NCBI RefSeq assembly: GCF_039545035.1
Contig: NZ_BAABRO010000002.1
Location: 434,001-498,000, forward strand
From: Novipirellula caenicola
Lineage (GTDB): Bacteria; Planctomycetota; Planctomycetia; Pirellulales; Pirellulaceae
DNA length: 64,000 nt
Direction: 5' to 3'
Part shown: positions 54,058 through 62,809 of the stretch, piece by piece
How the letters are laid out: each line of letters begins with the position of its first letter
Position numbering within the stretch: the stretch's first letter is position 1
The notes under the pieces: generated by a model
Seen by the model: the letters and a program-made list of their open reading frames with translations, nothing else
What the model was told of the DNA's origin: nothing
The model's database searches: none
Translations under genes and position numbers: made by a program

Positions 54058-54124
54058 GTAGTGGACGAGGCAACGAGTCCCAGCGACGGAGTGACACGAC
54101 GGGACTCGTTGCCTCGTCCTCTAC
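54058..54124 (+). repeat. intergenic inverted repeat with hairpin arms
   Basis: The 24-bp arms (54058-54081 and 54101-54124) are inverse copies with one difference. Each arm also folds alone as GGAC, a ten-base loop, GTCC; the loops GAGGCAACGA and TCGTTGCCTC are exact complements. GTAG/CTAC forms the outer stem. The gap 53795-54189 holds nothing else. Confidence 0.85.
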
Positions 54125-54189
54125 AGAGAAAGCACTTCCCGCGTGATTTATAATGAAACTGGAGTCACGAAGTTATTTCCGAAAAGTAC

Positions 54190-55209
54190 TTAACGCTGTT
54201 TTGTCGTGCTCGTCACGAGTAGCAAGCGATGCAGATCGTCGATGAATTCACGCATGGTTTGGTAACGGTGCGACGGTTGTTTTCGGGTCGCCTTTGCAAA
54301 GATTTCATCGGCCAGTTCGGGAATATTCCGACTTGGCGATCGCTCGCTCGGTGGCGTTGGCCGTCGCGAACAAATGTTGTCAAAGGTTTCCTCTTGATCG
54401 CGACCGCGAAAAGGCTCTGCAATCGCCATCGCTTCGTACAGACAAACGCCCGCCGAAAACACGTCACAGCGGTCGTCGATGTCTCGGTTGCCGATCTGTT
54501 CGGGCGACATGTAAGTCGGGGTTCCGATCAACTGTTGAACCGGCGTCAAGTTTGGCAGATCGAAGTCGTCAACGTCATGCTTCACCAACTCGGTACTTAT
54601 CGAGTCGGCGATCACACGTCGACGATTTTGATTCGTGTCCACATCCTGTAACGCCGCCGCCGCGGGTTCGCCCCATACTTTTGCTGACCCCCAGTCGAGC
54701 AACGTGACCTCGCCAAAATTTCCCACCCAGATGTTCTCGGGTTTGACGTCACGATGGATCACACCTCGCGCATGGGCCGATGCCAACGTTTGACACACAG
54801 CTTCGATGATTTCGATTCGACGTCGCAGGGGAAACGCTTCTTCCACTTCCTTGTCTCCCTTGGCGATGGCTCGTAACACGTTGAAGAAGTTCTCACCCGA
54901 AATTCGCTTCATCACGTAATAGATGCCGAGCTCGCTGTCATCGCCAATGTCATAGACCGGAACGGTCCCAGGGTGCTCGAGCTGTGCGGTGACACGCGCC
55001 TCGCGTAGCAGTCGACGACGAAACGATCGATCCAATCGGTATTCTTGCAACAGCACCTTGATCACGACCGTTCGCCCGATGACCTGGTCAAATGCGGAAT
55101 ACAGCACGCCGTTTCCGCCACGAGCCATCTCCTTGCGATCGACGTAGCGAGAGAGCCCCACCGGCAAGGGGCTGGGCAGATGAATGTCCGTAGTGGAAAT
55201 CGAGAGCAA
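54190..55209 (-). CDS. Ser/Thr protein kinase, soluble
   Basis: 339 aa, a kinase domain with little else. Gly-rich loop KEMARGGNGVLYSAF, Lys in VVIKVL, catalytic HRDVKPENI, LLDWGSAKV where most kinases have DFG, and GTPTYMSPEQIG in the activation segment. There is no membrane helix or sensor domain. DWG occurs in some active bacterial kinases, so the change need not abolish activity. The start is probably the TTG at 55209 because the Gly loop begins at residue 26 and no ATG precedes it; no clear SD site is seen. It is divergent from the nan genes and could phosphorylate envelope or sugar-use proteins. Confidence 0.87.
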   Translation of the reverse strand: MLSISTTDIHLPSPLPVGLSRYVDRKEMARGGNGVLYSAFDQVIGRTVVIKVLLQEYRLDRSFRRRLLREARVTAQLEHPGTVPVYDIGDDSELGIYYVMKRISGENFFNVLRAIAKGDKEVEEAFPLRRRIEIIEAVCQTLASAHARGVIHRDVKPENIWVGNFGEVTLLDWGSAKVWGEPAAAALQDVDTNQNRRRVIADSISTELVKHDVDDFDLPNLTPVQQLIGTPTYMSPEQIGNRDIDDRCDVFSAGVCLYEAMAIAEPFRGRDQEETFDNICSRRPTPPSERSPSRNIPELADEIFAKATRKQPSHRYQTMREFIDDLHRLLLVTSTTKQR

Positions 55210-55396
55210 GTTAAACTCACTTGGTTTGGGGGATCATGAATGGACGAAAGTGCTCACGTGCATCGACGGCAAGCCTGCACGAGGCCCCAGCCGCCGACAC
55301 TTGTTATCGATAAACCACCGCGATGGCTCCATCATTGCGTTACCTGTTCGTCCCACGTCGAAACCGAGCAAATCTGTCGATCGAAGCTTGGCTGAA

Positions 55397-55690
55397 ATGT
55401 CGTACGATTATATCGGATCTATCCGAGACAGGCTCACTAGTGGTGAGGTTTCGCCGAGGAAACAGCTCGTAAATCGGACGCTTGCGGGAAAATTTGGGAA
55501 GAGCGTGATTCCGGTTCGCATGGCAAACCCTCGATTGACCAATGAAGGCTTGGTAGATCGCATTCACGCCGCAGGAGCTTATGTTCGCAACGAGGATCGC
55601 CAAGACCTCAACAATCTGTAACTTTTGCGTAATGCACCGGACATCGTCGAGGATCAACGAGAGGAACTTGCGTACTTGGTCAATCATTGA
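55397..55690 (+). pseudogene. small gene with in-frame TAA upstream of the nan operon
   Basis: From the ATG at 55397 the frame reads MSYDYIGSIRDRLTSGEVSP and on to EDRQDLNNL, then TAA at 55619-55621. Translation past it continues protein-like for 22 codons (LLRNAPDIVEDQREELAYLV) to TGA at 55688. As at 53426, a TAA interrupts a plausible reading frame of about 97 codons. No family was recognised. Confidence 0.4.
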
Positions 55691-55710
55691 CCTGTAAGGT
55701 TTCTAATGGA

Positions 55711-55768
55711 GTGGAGCTTGCTCACGCTCCCTGTTTCTTGGGGAGGGAGGAGCTTTAGCAAGCTCCAC
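55711..55768 (+). repeat. intergenic inverted repeat with hairpin arms
   Basis: GTGGAGCTTGCT and AGCAAGCTCCAC are exact inverses. Left arm alone: GGAGC, eight-base loop, GCTCC. Right arm alone: GGAGCTT, TAGC, AAGCTCC. A single hairpin arm GTAGC-GGAAGTC-GTCAA-GACTTTC follows at about 55781-55804. Confidence 0.8.
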
Positions 55769-55875
55769 TACAGGCTGGTCGTAGCGGAAGTCGTCAAGAC
55801 TTTCGGCGGATTACCCGAACGAACCAGAACTCTCACGCGCGTTCCGTTACCCTATTGAAAAATGGTTAAGCTATG

Positions 55876-55925
55876 ACGCGGCACGAATCTGCAATTCGTA
55901 GTTTGCACGACCGTGCACGTCGCGT
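55876..55925 (+). promoter_or_regulatory. candidate operator region of the sialic acid operon
   Basis: An outer stem ACGCG (55876-55880) / CGCGT (55921-55925) encloses two hairpins, ACGAAT-CTGCA-ATTCGT (55883-55899) and TGCAC-GACC-GTGCA (55904-55917). A weak promoter TTGCAC, 16 bases, TAGTCT (55903-55930) overlaps the right side. It lies 60 bases before nanA, in the right place for a repressor site. This is structure seen by eye; no binding protein is known. Confidence 0.4.
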
Positions 55926-55985
55926 AGTCTATGGACATTATATATCCGGCATTTCCCAACATCGGTTCCCCTTAACGGTTAAAGC

Positions 55986-56927
55986 ATGACAGACAACAAA
56001 CTAAGTGGATTGATTGCGGCGACGTATACACCACTGCACGATGACGGCGAGCTGAACCTTGATCCGATCGCGGCGATGACCGACTGGTTGCTTGCGAAAG
56101 GCATCCGCGGGCTATACGTTTGCGGAAGTACGGGCGAGGGAATGTCGCTCAGTGGAGCGGAACGGCGAGTCGTAGCGGAGGCATATGTCAAAGCCGCTGC
56201 GGGTCGCGTGCCGGTCATCATTCAAGTCGGACACAACAGTTTGGCCGAAGCGAGACAGCTTGCTGCTCACGCTCAAGAGATTGGCGCGAACTACGTCTCC
56301 GCGACTTGCCCGTCGTACTTCAGCATCAATGATGTTGACACGCTGATCGATTGCATGGCTGAAGTTGCCGGTGGTGCACCTGAGCTGCCGTTTTACTACT
56401 ACCACATTCCGGCGCTGACCGGTTCGGCACTGGACATGGCCGAGTTTCTCGAGCGTGGGGGCAAACGAATTTCCAATCTTGTTGGTTTGAAGTACACCGA
56501 CACCAAGCTGCACGTGTTTCTGCAGTGTTTGCAGGTGGATCCGGAACGATTCGATGTCGTGTGGGGGTGTGATGAAATGATGCTCGGCGCATTGGCGACC
56601 GGCGCCACAGCAGCCATCGGCAGCACCTTTAACATCGCTGCTCCGCTGTACCTTGGAATCATGGAAGCGTTTCGCCAAGGCGATATGAACGAAGCCCGAC
56701 GTTTGCAGTCGCTTTCGGTAGAGATGATTCGGACGATCGGCAAGTATCCGTTTCACGCGGCCATGAAATCGGTGCTCGGCATGAATGGATTCAATATCGG
56801 TGGCTGTCGTCTGCCTCAAGGCCGTCTTTCGGAATCTGAAATCGAAAGGTTGCGAAACGATTTGTCGTCACTTGGGTACTTTCAGTGGTCACAGCCTAGT
56901 TCCTCACTTTCGACCAATTCGCTATGA
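55986..56927 (+). CDS. nanA: N-acetylneuraminate lyase
   Basis: 313 aa. Class I aldolase of the DHDPS/NAL superfamily. The Schiff-base Lys is in GLKYTDTK near residue 169 and the Tyr of [10 protein letters not shown] near 139; [10 protein letters not shown] is the carboxylate-binding loop. It cleaves N-acetylneuraminate to N-acetylmannosamine and pyruvate in the cytoplasm. The family alternatives (DHDPS, KDG aldolase) are less likely given its neighbours. Its stop overlaps the next gene by four bases (ATGA). Confidence 0.9.
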   Translation: MTDNKLSGLIAATYTPLHDDGELNLDPIAAMTDWLLAKGIRGLYVCGSTGEGMSLSGAERRVVAEAYVKAAAGRVPVIIQVGHNSLAEARQLAAHAQEIGANYVSATCPSYFSINDVDTLIDCMAEVAGGAPELPFYYYHIPALTGSALDMAEFLERGGKRISNLVGLKYTDTKLHVFLQCLQVDPERFDVVWGCDEMMLGALATGATAAIGSTFNIAAPLYLGIMEAFRQGDMNEARRLQSLSVEMIRTIGKYPFHAAMKSVLGMNGFNIGGCRLPQGRLSESEIERLRNDLSSLGYFQWSQPSSSLSTNSL

Positions 56928-59518
56928 GGCACTTCGCCACATCGATCTTTCTTGCCTGCGTATTCATTGGCGCCATGTCGATGTTTTCTGGTTCAAAGAC
57001 CTGGCCCGACGAACCGCAATGGTTGACTTGGAACGAACTGCCACCGGTGCCCGATGAGCTTGGATTCGCGGGGCCCTACGCAGGGGTTCACAATGACGCA
57101 TTGATCATCGCCGGAGGTGCAAACTTTGCCAAACCGGTTTGGCAGAACGAAAAACAATGGCATGACGAGATCTTCGTACTCGTCAAGAACCGCCTCGGAA
57201 ACGACCGAGACGATTACAAGTGGAAAGACGGCGGCAAACTCGCCAAACCGATCGCCTACGGTGCCGCCGTATCGACTGACGACGGCGTCGTCTGTATCGG
57301 TGGAAGTGACTCCACCGGCACGTATGATGAAGTCTTCTTGCTGCAGTGGGATGGCGAAAAAATCACGGTCGCGGAGTATCCGCCGCTACCAAAGCCGTGT
57401 GCCCATGGAGCCGCCACGTTATCCGGCAATACGATTTATTTCGCTGGCGGCCAACAAGATGCTTCACTCGAGTCGGCGATATCGAATTTTTGGTCGTTGG
57501 ACTTGTCGCAGCGAGGCAACGCCAGCGAATTCCGTTGGAAAGAGCTTCCGCCGTGTCCAGGTCCCTCACGCGCGTTCAATCTGACCGTCGCACAGCACAA
57601 TGGGTATCACGACTGTGTCTATGTGATCAGCGGCCGGCGACAAGTCGGTGAGACAGTTGACTTTCTAAAGGACGTTTGGGAGTACACGCCTGCGACACAG
57701 CAGTGGCGGCAGCGAAATGAAACGCCGTGGTGCGTGATGGCTGGCACCGGAATTGGCTTTGGGCAAAGCCACATCTTCGTGCTGGGCGGCGCCGATGGCT
57801 CACTGTTTTTCAAGGGCGATGAGCTCAAAGACGATCATCCTGGCTTTATCAAACAATCGCTGGCGTATCACACGATCACCGATACCTGGGTCGAAGCGGG
57901 TGCGACGACTGCCAATCATGTCACCACGATCGCAGTGAAGTGGGACGGTTCCATCATCGTTCCCAGCGGCGAGATTCGTCCACGCGTGCGATCGCCCCAG
58001 GTGTATCGCGTCACACCGACCAACACCGATCGAGACTTCGGCGCGGTCAATTACCTCGTCCTTTTTAGCTATTTACTTGGAATGGTTGGCGTTGGCGTCT
58101 ACTTCACCAACAAGAACAAGAACACGAACGATTTCTTCCGGGGCGGCCAGACGATTCCGTGGTGGGCCGCTGGCTGCAGCATCTTTGCCACCATGCTCAG
58201 CTCGCTGACGTTCACCGGCATTCCGTCCAAATCGTTTGCTCAGGATTGGGTGTACTCGATTGGCAATTTCATGATTCCGGTGGTCGCGGTGCTGGCGGTC
58301 TTTGTGGTGATGCCGTTTTATCGCCGGATCGACGCCACCAGTGCGTACGAGTACTTGGAAAAACGATTTAGTCCTGGCGTGCGTCTGTTTGGCAGCGCCA
58401 GCTTCACGCTGTTTCATGTTTTCCGAATGGCCGTAGTGATGTCGCTCACCGGTTTGGCGCTCGCGGTCGCCACACCGCTCACCCCTGCGCAATCGGTGTT
58501 GTTGATGGGCGTGCTAAGCATCACCTACTGCACAATGGGCGGAATCGAAGCCGTCATTTGGACCGACACCATCCAAACCGTGGTGTTACTGGGTGGCGGG
58601 CTGTTGGCGATGATCTTGCTGGTCAGCGGCGTGGATGGAGGTATCGGTGGATTTGCGACGACAGCAGCGGATGCGAAGAAGTTTCAAATTGCGAATTTCC
58701 ACTGGGACGCCACCAGTGCGCAGATCGCCCTGTGGGTGATCATCCTTGGTTCGATCGCTCAGAATGTCTCGTCGTACTCTGCCGATCAAGCGGTGGTGCA
58801 GCGGTACATGACCACGGCGACCCAGGAGTTGGCGGCACGTTCGATTTGGACCAACGCGGTGCTGACCATCCCAGCAACGTTATTGTTCTTTGGGATCGGA
58901 ACGGCACTGTTTGCTTTCTACCGTTCGCATCCCGAGAAACTGGATCCGACGATCACGACCGATCAAATTTTTCCATTGTTCATCGCTCGTGAAATGCCGA
59001 TTGGAATCGCCGGTCTGATCGTGGCCGCCGTGTTTGCGGCAGCTCAGTCGACGGTGTCGACCAGCATGAATTCAACGGCCACCACGATTGTCACCGATTT
59101 CATGCGTCCATTAAATCTGTGCAAATCCGACCACGGCTACCTAAACGCGGCCCGTTTCTGGACGCTCGCGTTGGGAGTGCTTGGCACGCTGCTGGGACTG
59201 GTCTTCGTCAATCCCGACATCAAGTCGCTATTTGACACGTTCATCATGGTCATCGGTTTGTTCATGGGAGTGCTGGGCGGATTGTTCGTGTTGGGAGCGC
59301 TCAGCCGACGAGCCAATGCGACCGGGGCAATGCTTGGTGCGATCGTGGGTGCCGGAGTGATGTTTTGGCTATGGAAGTTCACTGCCTTCAACGGATATCT
59401 CTACACCGCCAGCGGCATTACCTCCTGTGTCGTCGTCGGTTTCGCCAGCAGTCTCGCGTTTGGCAAGCCATCGAACGATTTGACAGGCCTGACGATCTAT
59501 ACGCTACACCGTAAGTGA
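56924..59518 (+). CDS. N-acetylneuraminate mutarotase fused to a sodium:solute symporter
   Basis: 864 aa. Residues 30-370 are a kelch beta propeller of the NanM type ([51 protein letters not shown]) after a signal-like helix. Residues 375-855 are an SSS-family transporter with about 13 helices ([52 protein letters not shown]). The propeller should lie outside the membrane and convert alpha- to beta-sialic acid, feeding the symporter directly. Such fusion of mutarotase and transporter is not found in the E. coli pathway, where both are separate. It is coupled to nanA by ATGA. Confidence 0.9.
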   Translation: MRHFATSIFLACVFIGAMSMFSGSKTWPDEPQWLTWNELPPVPDELGFAGPYAGVHNDALIIAGGANFAKPVWQNEKQWHDEIFVLVKNRLGNDRDDYKWKDGGKLAKPIAYGAAVSTDDGVVCIGGSDSTGTYDEVFLLQWDGEKITVAEYPPLPKPCAHGAATLSGNTIYFAGGQQDASLESAISNFWSLDLSQRGNASEFRWKELPPCPGPSRAFNLTVAQHNGYHDCVYVISGRRQVGETVDFLKDVWEYTPATQQWRQRNETPWCVMAGTGIGFGQSHIFVLGGADGSLFFKGDELKDDHPGFIKQSLAYHTITDTWVEAGATTANHVTTIAVKWDGSIIVPSGEIRPRVRSPQVYRVTPTNTDRDFGAVNYLVLFSYLLGMVGVGVYFTNKNKNTNDFFRGGQTIPWWAAGCSIFATMLSSLTFTGIPSKSFAQDWVYSIGNFMIPVVAVLAVFVVMPFYRRIDATSAYEYLEKRFSPGVRLFGSASFTLFHVFRMAVVMSLTGLALAVATPLTPAQSVLLMGVLSITYCTMGGIEAVIWTDTIQTVVLLGGGLLAMILLVSGVDGGIGGFATTAADAKKFQIANFHWDATSAQIALWVIILGSIAQNVSSYSADQAVVQRYMTTATQELAARSIWTNAVLTIPATLLFFGIGTALFAFYRSHPEKLDPTITTDQIFPLFIAREMPIGIAGLIVAAVFAAAQSTVSTSMNSTATTIVTDFMRPLNLCKSDHGYLNAARFWTLALGVLGTLLGLVFVNPDIKSLFDTFIMVIGLFMGVLGGLFVLGALSRRANATGAMLGAIVGAGVMFWLWKFTAFNGYLYTASGITSCVVVGFASSLAFGKPSNDLTGLTIYTLHRK

Positions 59519-59587
59519 CGTAGCGAAACTCGCAGAGAGTTTCGAGCAAACCAACAGAAACCGAAAGTCTCTGCGACTTTCGCTACG
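59519..59587 (+). repeat. double-hairpin element in the nan operon
   Basis: The outer stem CGTAGC (59519-59524) / GCTACG (59582-59587) encloses hairpin 1 GAAACTC-GCAGA-GAGTTTC (59525-59543) and hairpin 2 GAAAGTC-TCTGC-GACTTTC (59563-59581). The loops are complementary. The fifth pair is C-G in one arm and G-C in the other. It lies between the symporter stop and the epimerase gene; the GAGG before the epimerase ATG directly follows the element. Confidence 0.85.
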
Positions 59588-59599
59588 AGGTTAACGTTT

Positions 59600-60772
59600 A
59601 TGGATGCTATCCGCCGTGCTAAATTGATTTCGACGTACCGCGATGGATTACTCAATGACACATTGCCGTTTTGGACCGAGCACTGTGTCGATCGAGAGCA
59701 TGGCGGTTTCATGATGTCACTGGATCGTGATGGCACCGTCATCGATACCGACAAGGGCGTTTGGCAACAGGGACGATTCGCATGGCTGTTGGGGGAACTC
59801 TACAACAACGTTGATCAGCGACCTGATTGGCTCGAGCTAGCCAAGCACGGAGCAAAGTTCATTGACGATCACTGCTTTGACCCAAGTGACGGCCGGATGT
59901 GGTTTCATGTCACGCGTGATGGGAAACCGATTCGTAAGCGACGCTATGCGTTCACTGAAAGTTTTGCTGCGATCGCTTACGGAGAGTTGGCCAAAGCGAC
60001 GGGCGAATCGCATTATGCCGAAAAAGCGAAGCGGACGTTCCGGCGTTTCATTGATCACAACCTGAATCCGCAAGACACCGCCCCCAAATTCACCGACACT
60101 CGTCCGCTGCGTGGCCTCGGCTTTCCGATGATCACGATCGTCACCGCCCAAGAGTTACGCGAATCGATCAACCTGCCCGATGCCAACGAGTGGATCGACC
60201 GCAGCATCGAAGACATTCGGCGTTTTCACTTGAAAGACGACATCCAGTGTGTGATGGAAACGGTGGGCGTTGACGGCGCACGGATCGATCATTTCGATGG
60301 GCGAACGCTCAATCCGGGGCATGCGATCGAGGGTGCGTGGTTCATTATGATGGAAGGAAAAATCCGTGGCGATCAGGAACTGATTCGCACCGGATGCAAG
60401 ATGCTCGACTGGATGTGGGAGCATGGCTGGGATCGCGAACATGGCGGAATGCTCTATTTCGTCGACGTTAACGGGTTGCCGGTTCAAGAATATTGGCACG
60501 ACATGAAGTTCTGGTGGCCTCAAAACGAAACGATCATCGCGACGCTATTAGCCTACGAACTGACTGGCGACCCGAAGTATGCGAAATGGCACGCGATGAT
60601 CCATGATTGGACCTATGAACATTTTCCCGACCCCGAACATGGCGAGTGGTTTGGCTACCTTCATCGCGACGGAAGCGTCAGTTCGCCGCTGAAAGGTAAT
60701 CTTTGGAAAGGGCCGTTTCACATGCCACGAATGCAACTTGTCTGCTGGCAGTTGTTAACCGAAACGCTGTGA
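59600..60772 (+). CDS. AGE-family epimerase (N-acylglucosamine 2-epimerase)
   Basis: 390 aa, an alpha/alpha barrel of the AGE/RnBP family. Family sites: EHGGFMMSLDRDG near residue 33, GVWQQGRFAWLLGELY, RYAFTESFAAIAYGEL, LNPGHAIEGAWFIM with the catalytic His, and QEYWHDMKFWWPQNETI with the second His. It would convert ManNAc from NanA into GlcNAc without ATP, an alternative to the NanK-NanE route, neither of which is present here. GAGG lies nine bases before the ATG. It is the last gene of the nan operon, 81 bases after the symporter. Confidence 0.9.
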   Translation: MDAIRRAKLISTYRDGLLNDTLPFWTEHCVDREHGGFMMSLDRDGTVIDTDKGVWQQGRFAWLLGELYNNVDQRPDWLELAKHGAKFIDDHCFDPSDGRMWFHVTRDGKPIRKRRYAFTESFAAIAYGELAKATGESHYAEKAKRTFRRFIDHNLNPQDTAPKFTDTRPLRGLGFPMITIVTAQELRESINLPDANEWIDRSIEDIRRFHLKDDIQCVMETVGVDGARIDHFDGRTLNPGHAIEGAWFIMMEGKIRGDQELIRTGCKMLDWMWEHGWDREHGGMLYFVDVNGLPVQEYWHDMKFWWPQNETIIATLLAYELTGDPKYAKWHAMIHDWTYEHFPDPEHGEWFGYLHRDGSVSSPLKGNLWKGPFHMPRMQLVCWQLLTETL

Positions 60773-60782
60773 AGCATTTTCT

Positions 60783-60856
60783 CGTAGCTACCTTCGCCAG
60801 AAGGTGGTGATTCGTATTGGCCGGCAACTATCCACGCTCTGGCGAGCGCAGCTACG
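60783..60856 (+). repeat. double-hairpin element after the nan operon
   Basis: The outer stem CGTAGCT / AGCTACG encloses hairpin 1 ACCTTC-GCCA-GAAGGT (60790-60805) and hairpin 2 CGCTC-TGGC-GAGCG (60835-60848). The loops GCCA and TGGC are complementary. Two pairs differ between arms by full compensation (C-G against G-C, T-A against C-G). It lies between the convergent epimerase and sialidase genes. Confidence 0.85.
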
Positions 60857-60938
60857 CAACGCGAATGCCGTCATTTGCCGTCTCAAAATCCTTCACAGCG
60901 TTGGTGAATGCCGCTGACTGCGAGATTCATGGAGACAG

Positions 60939-62597
60939 TCAATTGTTCCCTACAGCAGCGTAGGGTTTGACCAATTGATCCTCGCCGTCGGTCAATTCCT
61001 CGAGCGTGAAGCGGACGAAGCGGACCTCTTTGTATCCTGGTTCGTAGAGCACGCCGAAGCTGCCATCTGCGAGCACCGTGATCTCCGAATAGGCTGACAG
61101 TCCTGGATCGATCACCTTGCCTTCGCTCCAAGTCCAACCGCCGTCGTAGCTGATCCGCACCGCCAAGTTCTCGCGTGCCGAATTGGACGCGGCATTGACA
61201 AATAGCAGCCGATCTTTGGCATAACCATCTCGCTTGGCCGTGTACTGGATGAGACAGGCGTTACAGCGAGGGTCGGGCAGGCTGAAATCGCTGACGCTGT
61301 CCCACGTTTGCCCGCCATCAGATGACCTGTGTACAAACCGCTTTCCCGGACCGATGCGTGAATTCACCATCAGCGTTCCATCGGGTAGCTCAGCAACTTT
61401 CGACTCGTCACCGGGGCTGACATCACCGATGGTTTTCCAGCTCGCACCATGGTCTGGACTTGCAAACAACGTGACGCCTTTGCCGACCTGCACATAGTTG
61501 TGCACTAGCAAACCCGCACGCGTTTGGATCCCGCGCCCCGAAGTAATGAATTTAAAGGCATCCTTCAATTCAGGACCAGCCACTTGATCGGTAAAGTCAA
61601 TCGGAGCGTCCCAAGTCACGCCATGATCCGAGCTCTTTTGCACCACGAAGCGGTATTCCTTACTCGTTCGATCGGCGACCATGTAATTGTAGAAACAAAA
61701 GACATTCCCCGTCGTCTCGTCGACGATCAGAGACGGATCGCTACAGCCGCCGTCCTGGTACGGGTCAAGCACCTCCATCGGCGACCAGGTTTTGCCGTTG
61801 TCGGTGCTACGCCGAAAGACGATGTCGATCGTGCGCTGTCCGATCAAATCCGCACTCCCTTTTCTTCGCGCATCACATGCCGCAATCAAATCACCGTTGA
61901 CCGCGGTTACGATCGCGGGAATTCGAAAGGTATGCGTGTCGTCTTGGCCGGACACGAACAACGGTTGATCATCGATCAATTTCAGTGGCTCCGTTGGCAT
62001 CACGTCCGATGGAATCGAACTCGGTCGCTGCGGCGGCGATGCGAGCAGCGACAAATCGTCGATCAAAACCCCGGCTTGGGGTGCCGCGGTCACGCTGAAG
62101 CGAATCGCCTCGACCTTTTCGTCAGCGGGGATCGCAAGTTGAATGTGCGACAAAAACCTAGCTCCGACGTTGACGATACGGTCAATCTTGGAAACCTCGT
62201 GCCACTGGTCACCTTGTCTTGCCTCGACCAAAAATGAAAACGGGTCTCGACGGGTCCAGCGTTCCGCATGGAATTCGATTCCTTTGACCGCTTGCATCTC
62301 GGCAGGGATCACAAACGTGATCGAATTATTTTCGTCGCCCAGCAAGTGCAAACACTGCTTGCCCGTGCGAGCATATTTCGACGTGACACTTGCAGTTCCC
62401 GTGGCATGGATTCGAATTGGACCGTCTTGGACCGCACGAAAAGCGGCGTCGTCGCCGTATTCGAACGACGTGCTGAAAAGAACCTCCTCGGCACACGCCG
62501 CAGTACCACCGACGCCTGATAGCGCTGCCAACATCGGGGCGGCAAGGCAAATCACAACTATCAGGCAAATCCTCGCGACAGCAATGAACATTTTCAT
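60939..62597 (-). CDS. secreted exo-sialidase
   Basis: 552 aa. Signal peptide with hydrophobic core CLIVVICLAAPMLAALSGVG, a carbohydrate-binding-like beta domain (about 38-188), then a six-bladed sialidase propeller. The Arg motif is FRIPA (224-228). Five Asp boxes SxDxGxTW occur at about 264, 322, 380, 425 and 483 (for example STDNGKTW, SSDGGQTW). YEP near 518 supplies the Tyr nucleophile region. It releases terminal sialic acid from glycoconjugates outside the cell, feeding the nan operon on the opposite strand. The minus-strand ATG is at 62597 with GGGGA upstream. Confidence 0.93.
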   Translation of the reverse strand: MKMFIAVARICLIVVICLAAPMLAALSGVGGTAACAEEVLFSTSFEYGDDAAFRAVQDGPIRIHATGTASVTSKYARTGKQCLHLLGDENNSITFVIPAEMQAVKGIEFHAERWTRRDPFSFLVEARQGDQWHEVSKIDRIVNVGARFLSHIQLAIPADEKVEAIRFSVTAAPQAGVLIDDLSLLASPPQRPSSIPSDVMPTEPLKLIDDQPLFVSGQDDTHTFRIPAIVTAVNGDLIAACDARRKGSADLIGQRTIDIVFRRSTDNGKTWSPMEVLDPYQDGGCSDPSLIVDETTGNVFCFYNYMVADRTSKEYRFVVQKSSDHGVTWDAPIDFTDQVAGPELKDAFKFITSGRGIQTRAGLLVHNYVQVGKGVTLFASPDHGASWKTIGDVSPGDESKVAELPDGTLMVNSRIGPGKRFVHRSSDGGQTWDSVSDFSLPDPRCNACLIQYTAKRDGYAKDRLLFVNAASNSARENLAVRISYDGGWTWSEGKVIDPGLSAYSEITVLADGSFGVLYEPGYKEVRFVRFTLEELTDGEDQLVKPYAAVGNN

Positions 62598-62809
62598 CTC
62601 CGCAATCCCCTATTTGACGTTCGCGATGCAAAGAAGGTCAATGTAACGCGTACCTTCTATTTCGGATTCAAAACTTGCCATGATAGATCACGGCATCACA
62701 CAAATGCACGCAACGGCAAGAGTTTTTGCCTAGACATGGCTTCGGCTAGTTTTAACATTGCCGCAGCAAAGCAAAGACGGTTCAAGGTGCGAATAGCGAG
62801 CTTGGCCGT

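Noticed and set aside
55880-55893. CGGCACGAATCTGCA as a sigma-54 promoter of nanA
   Set aside because: The GG and GC elements are nine bases apart instead of ten; a sigma-70-like promoter and operator structure fit better.
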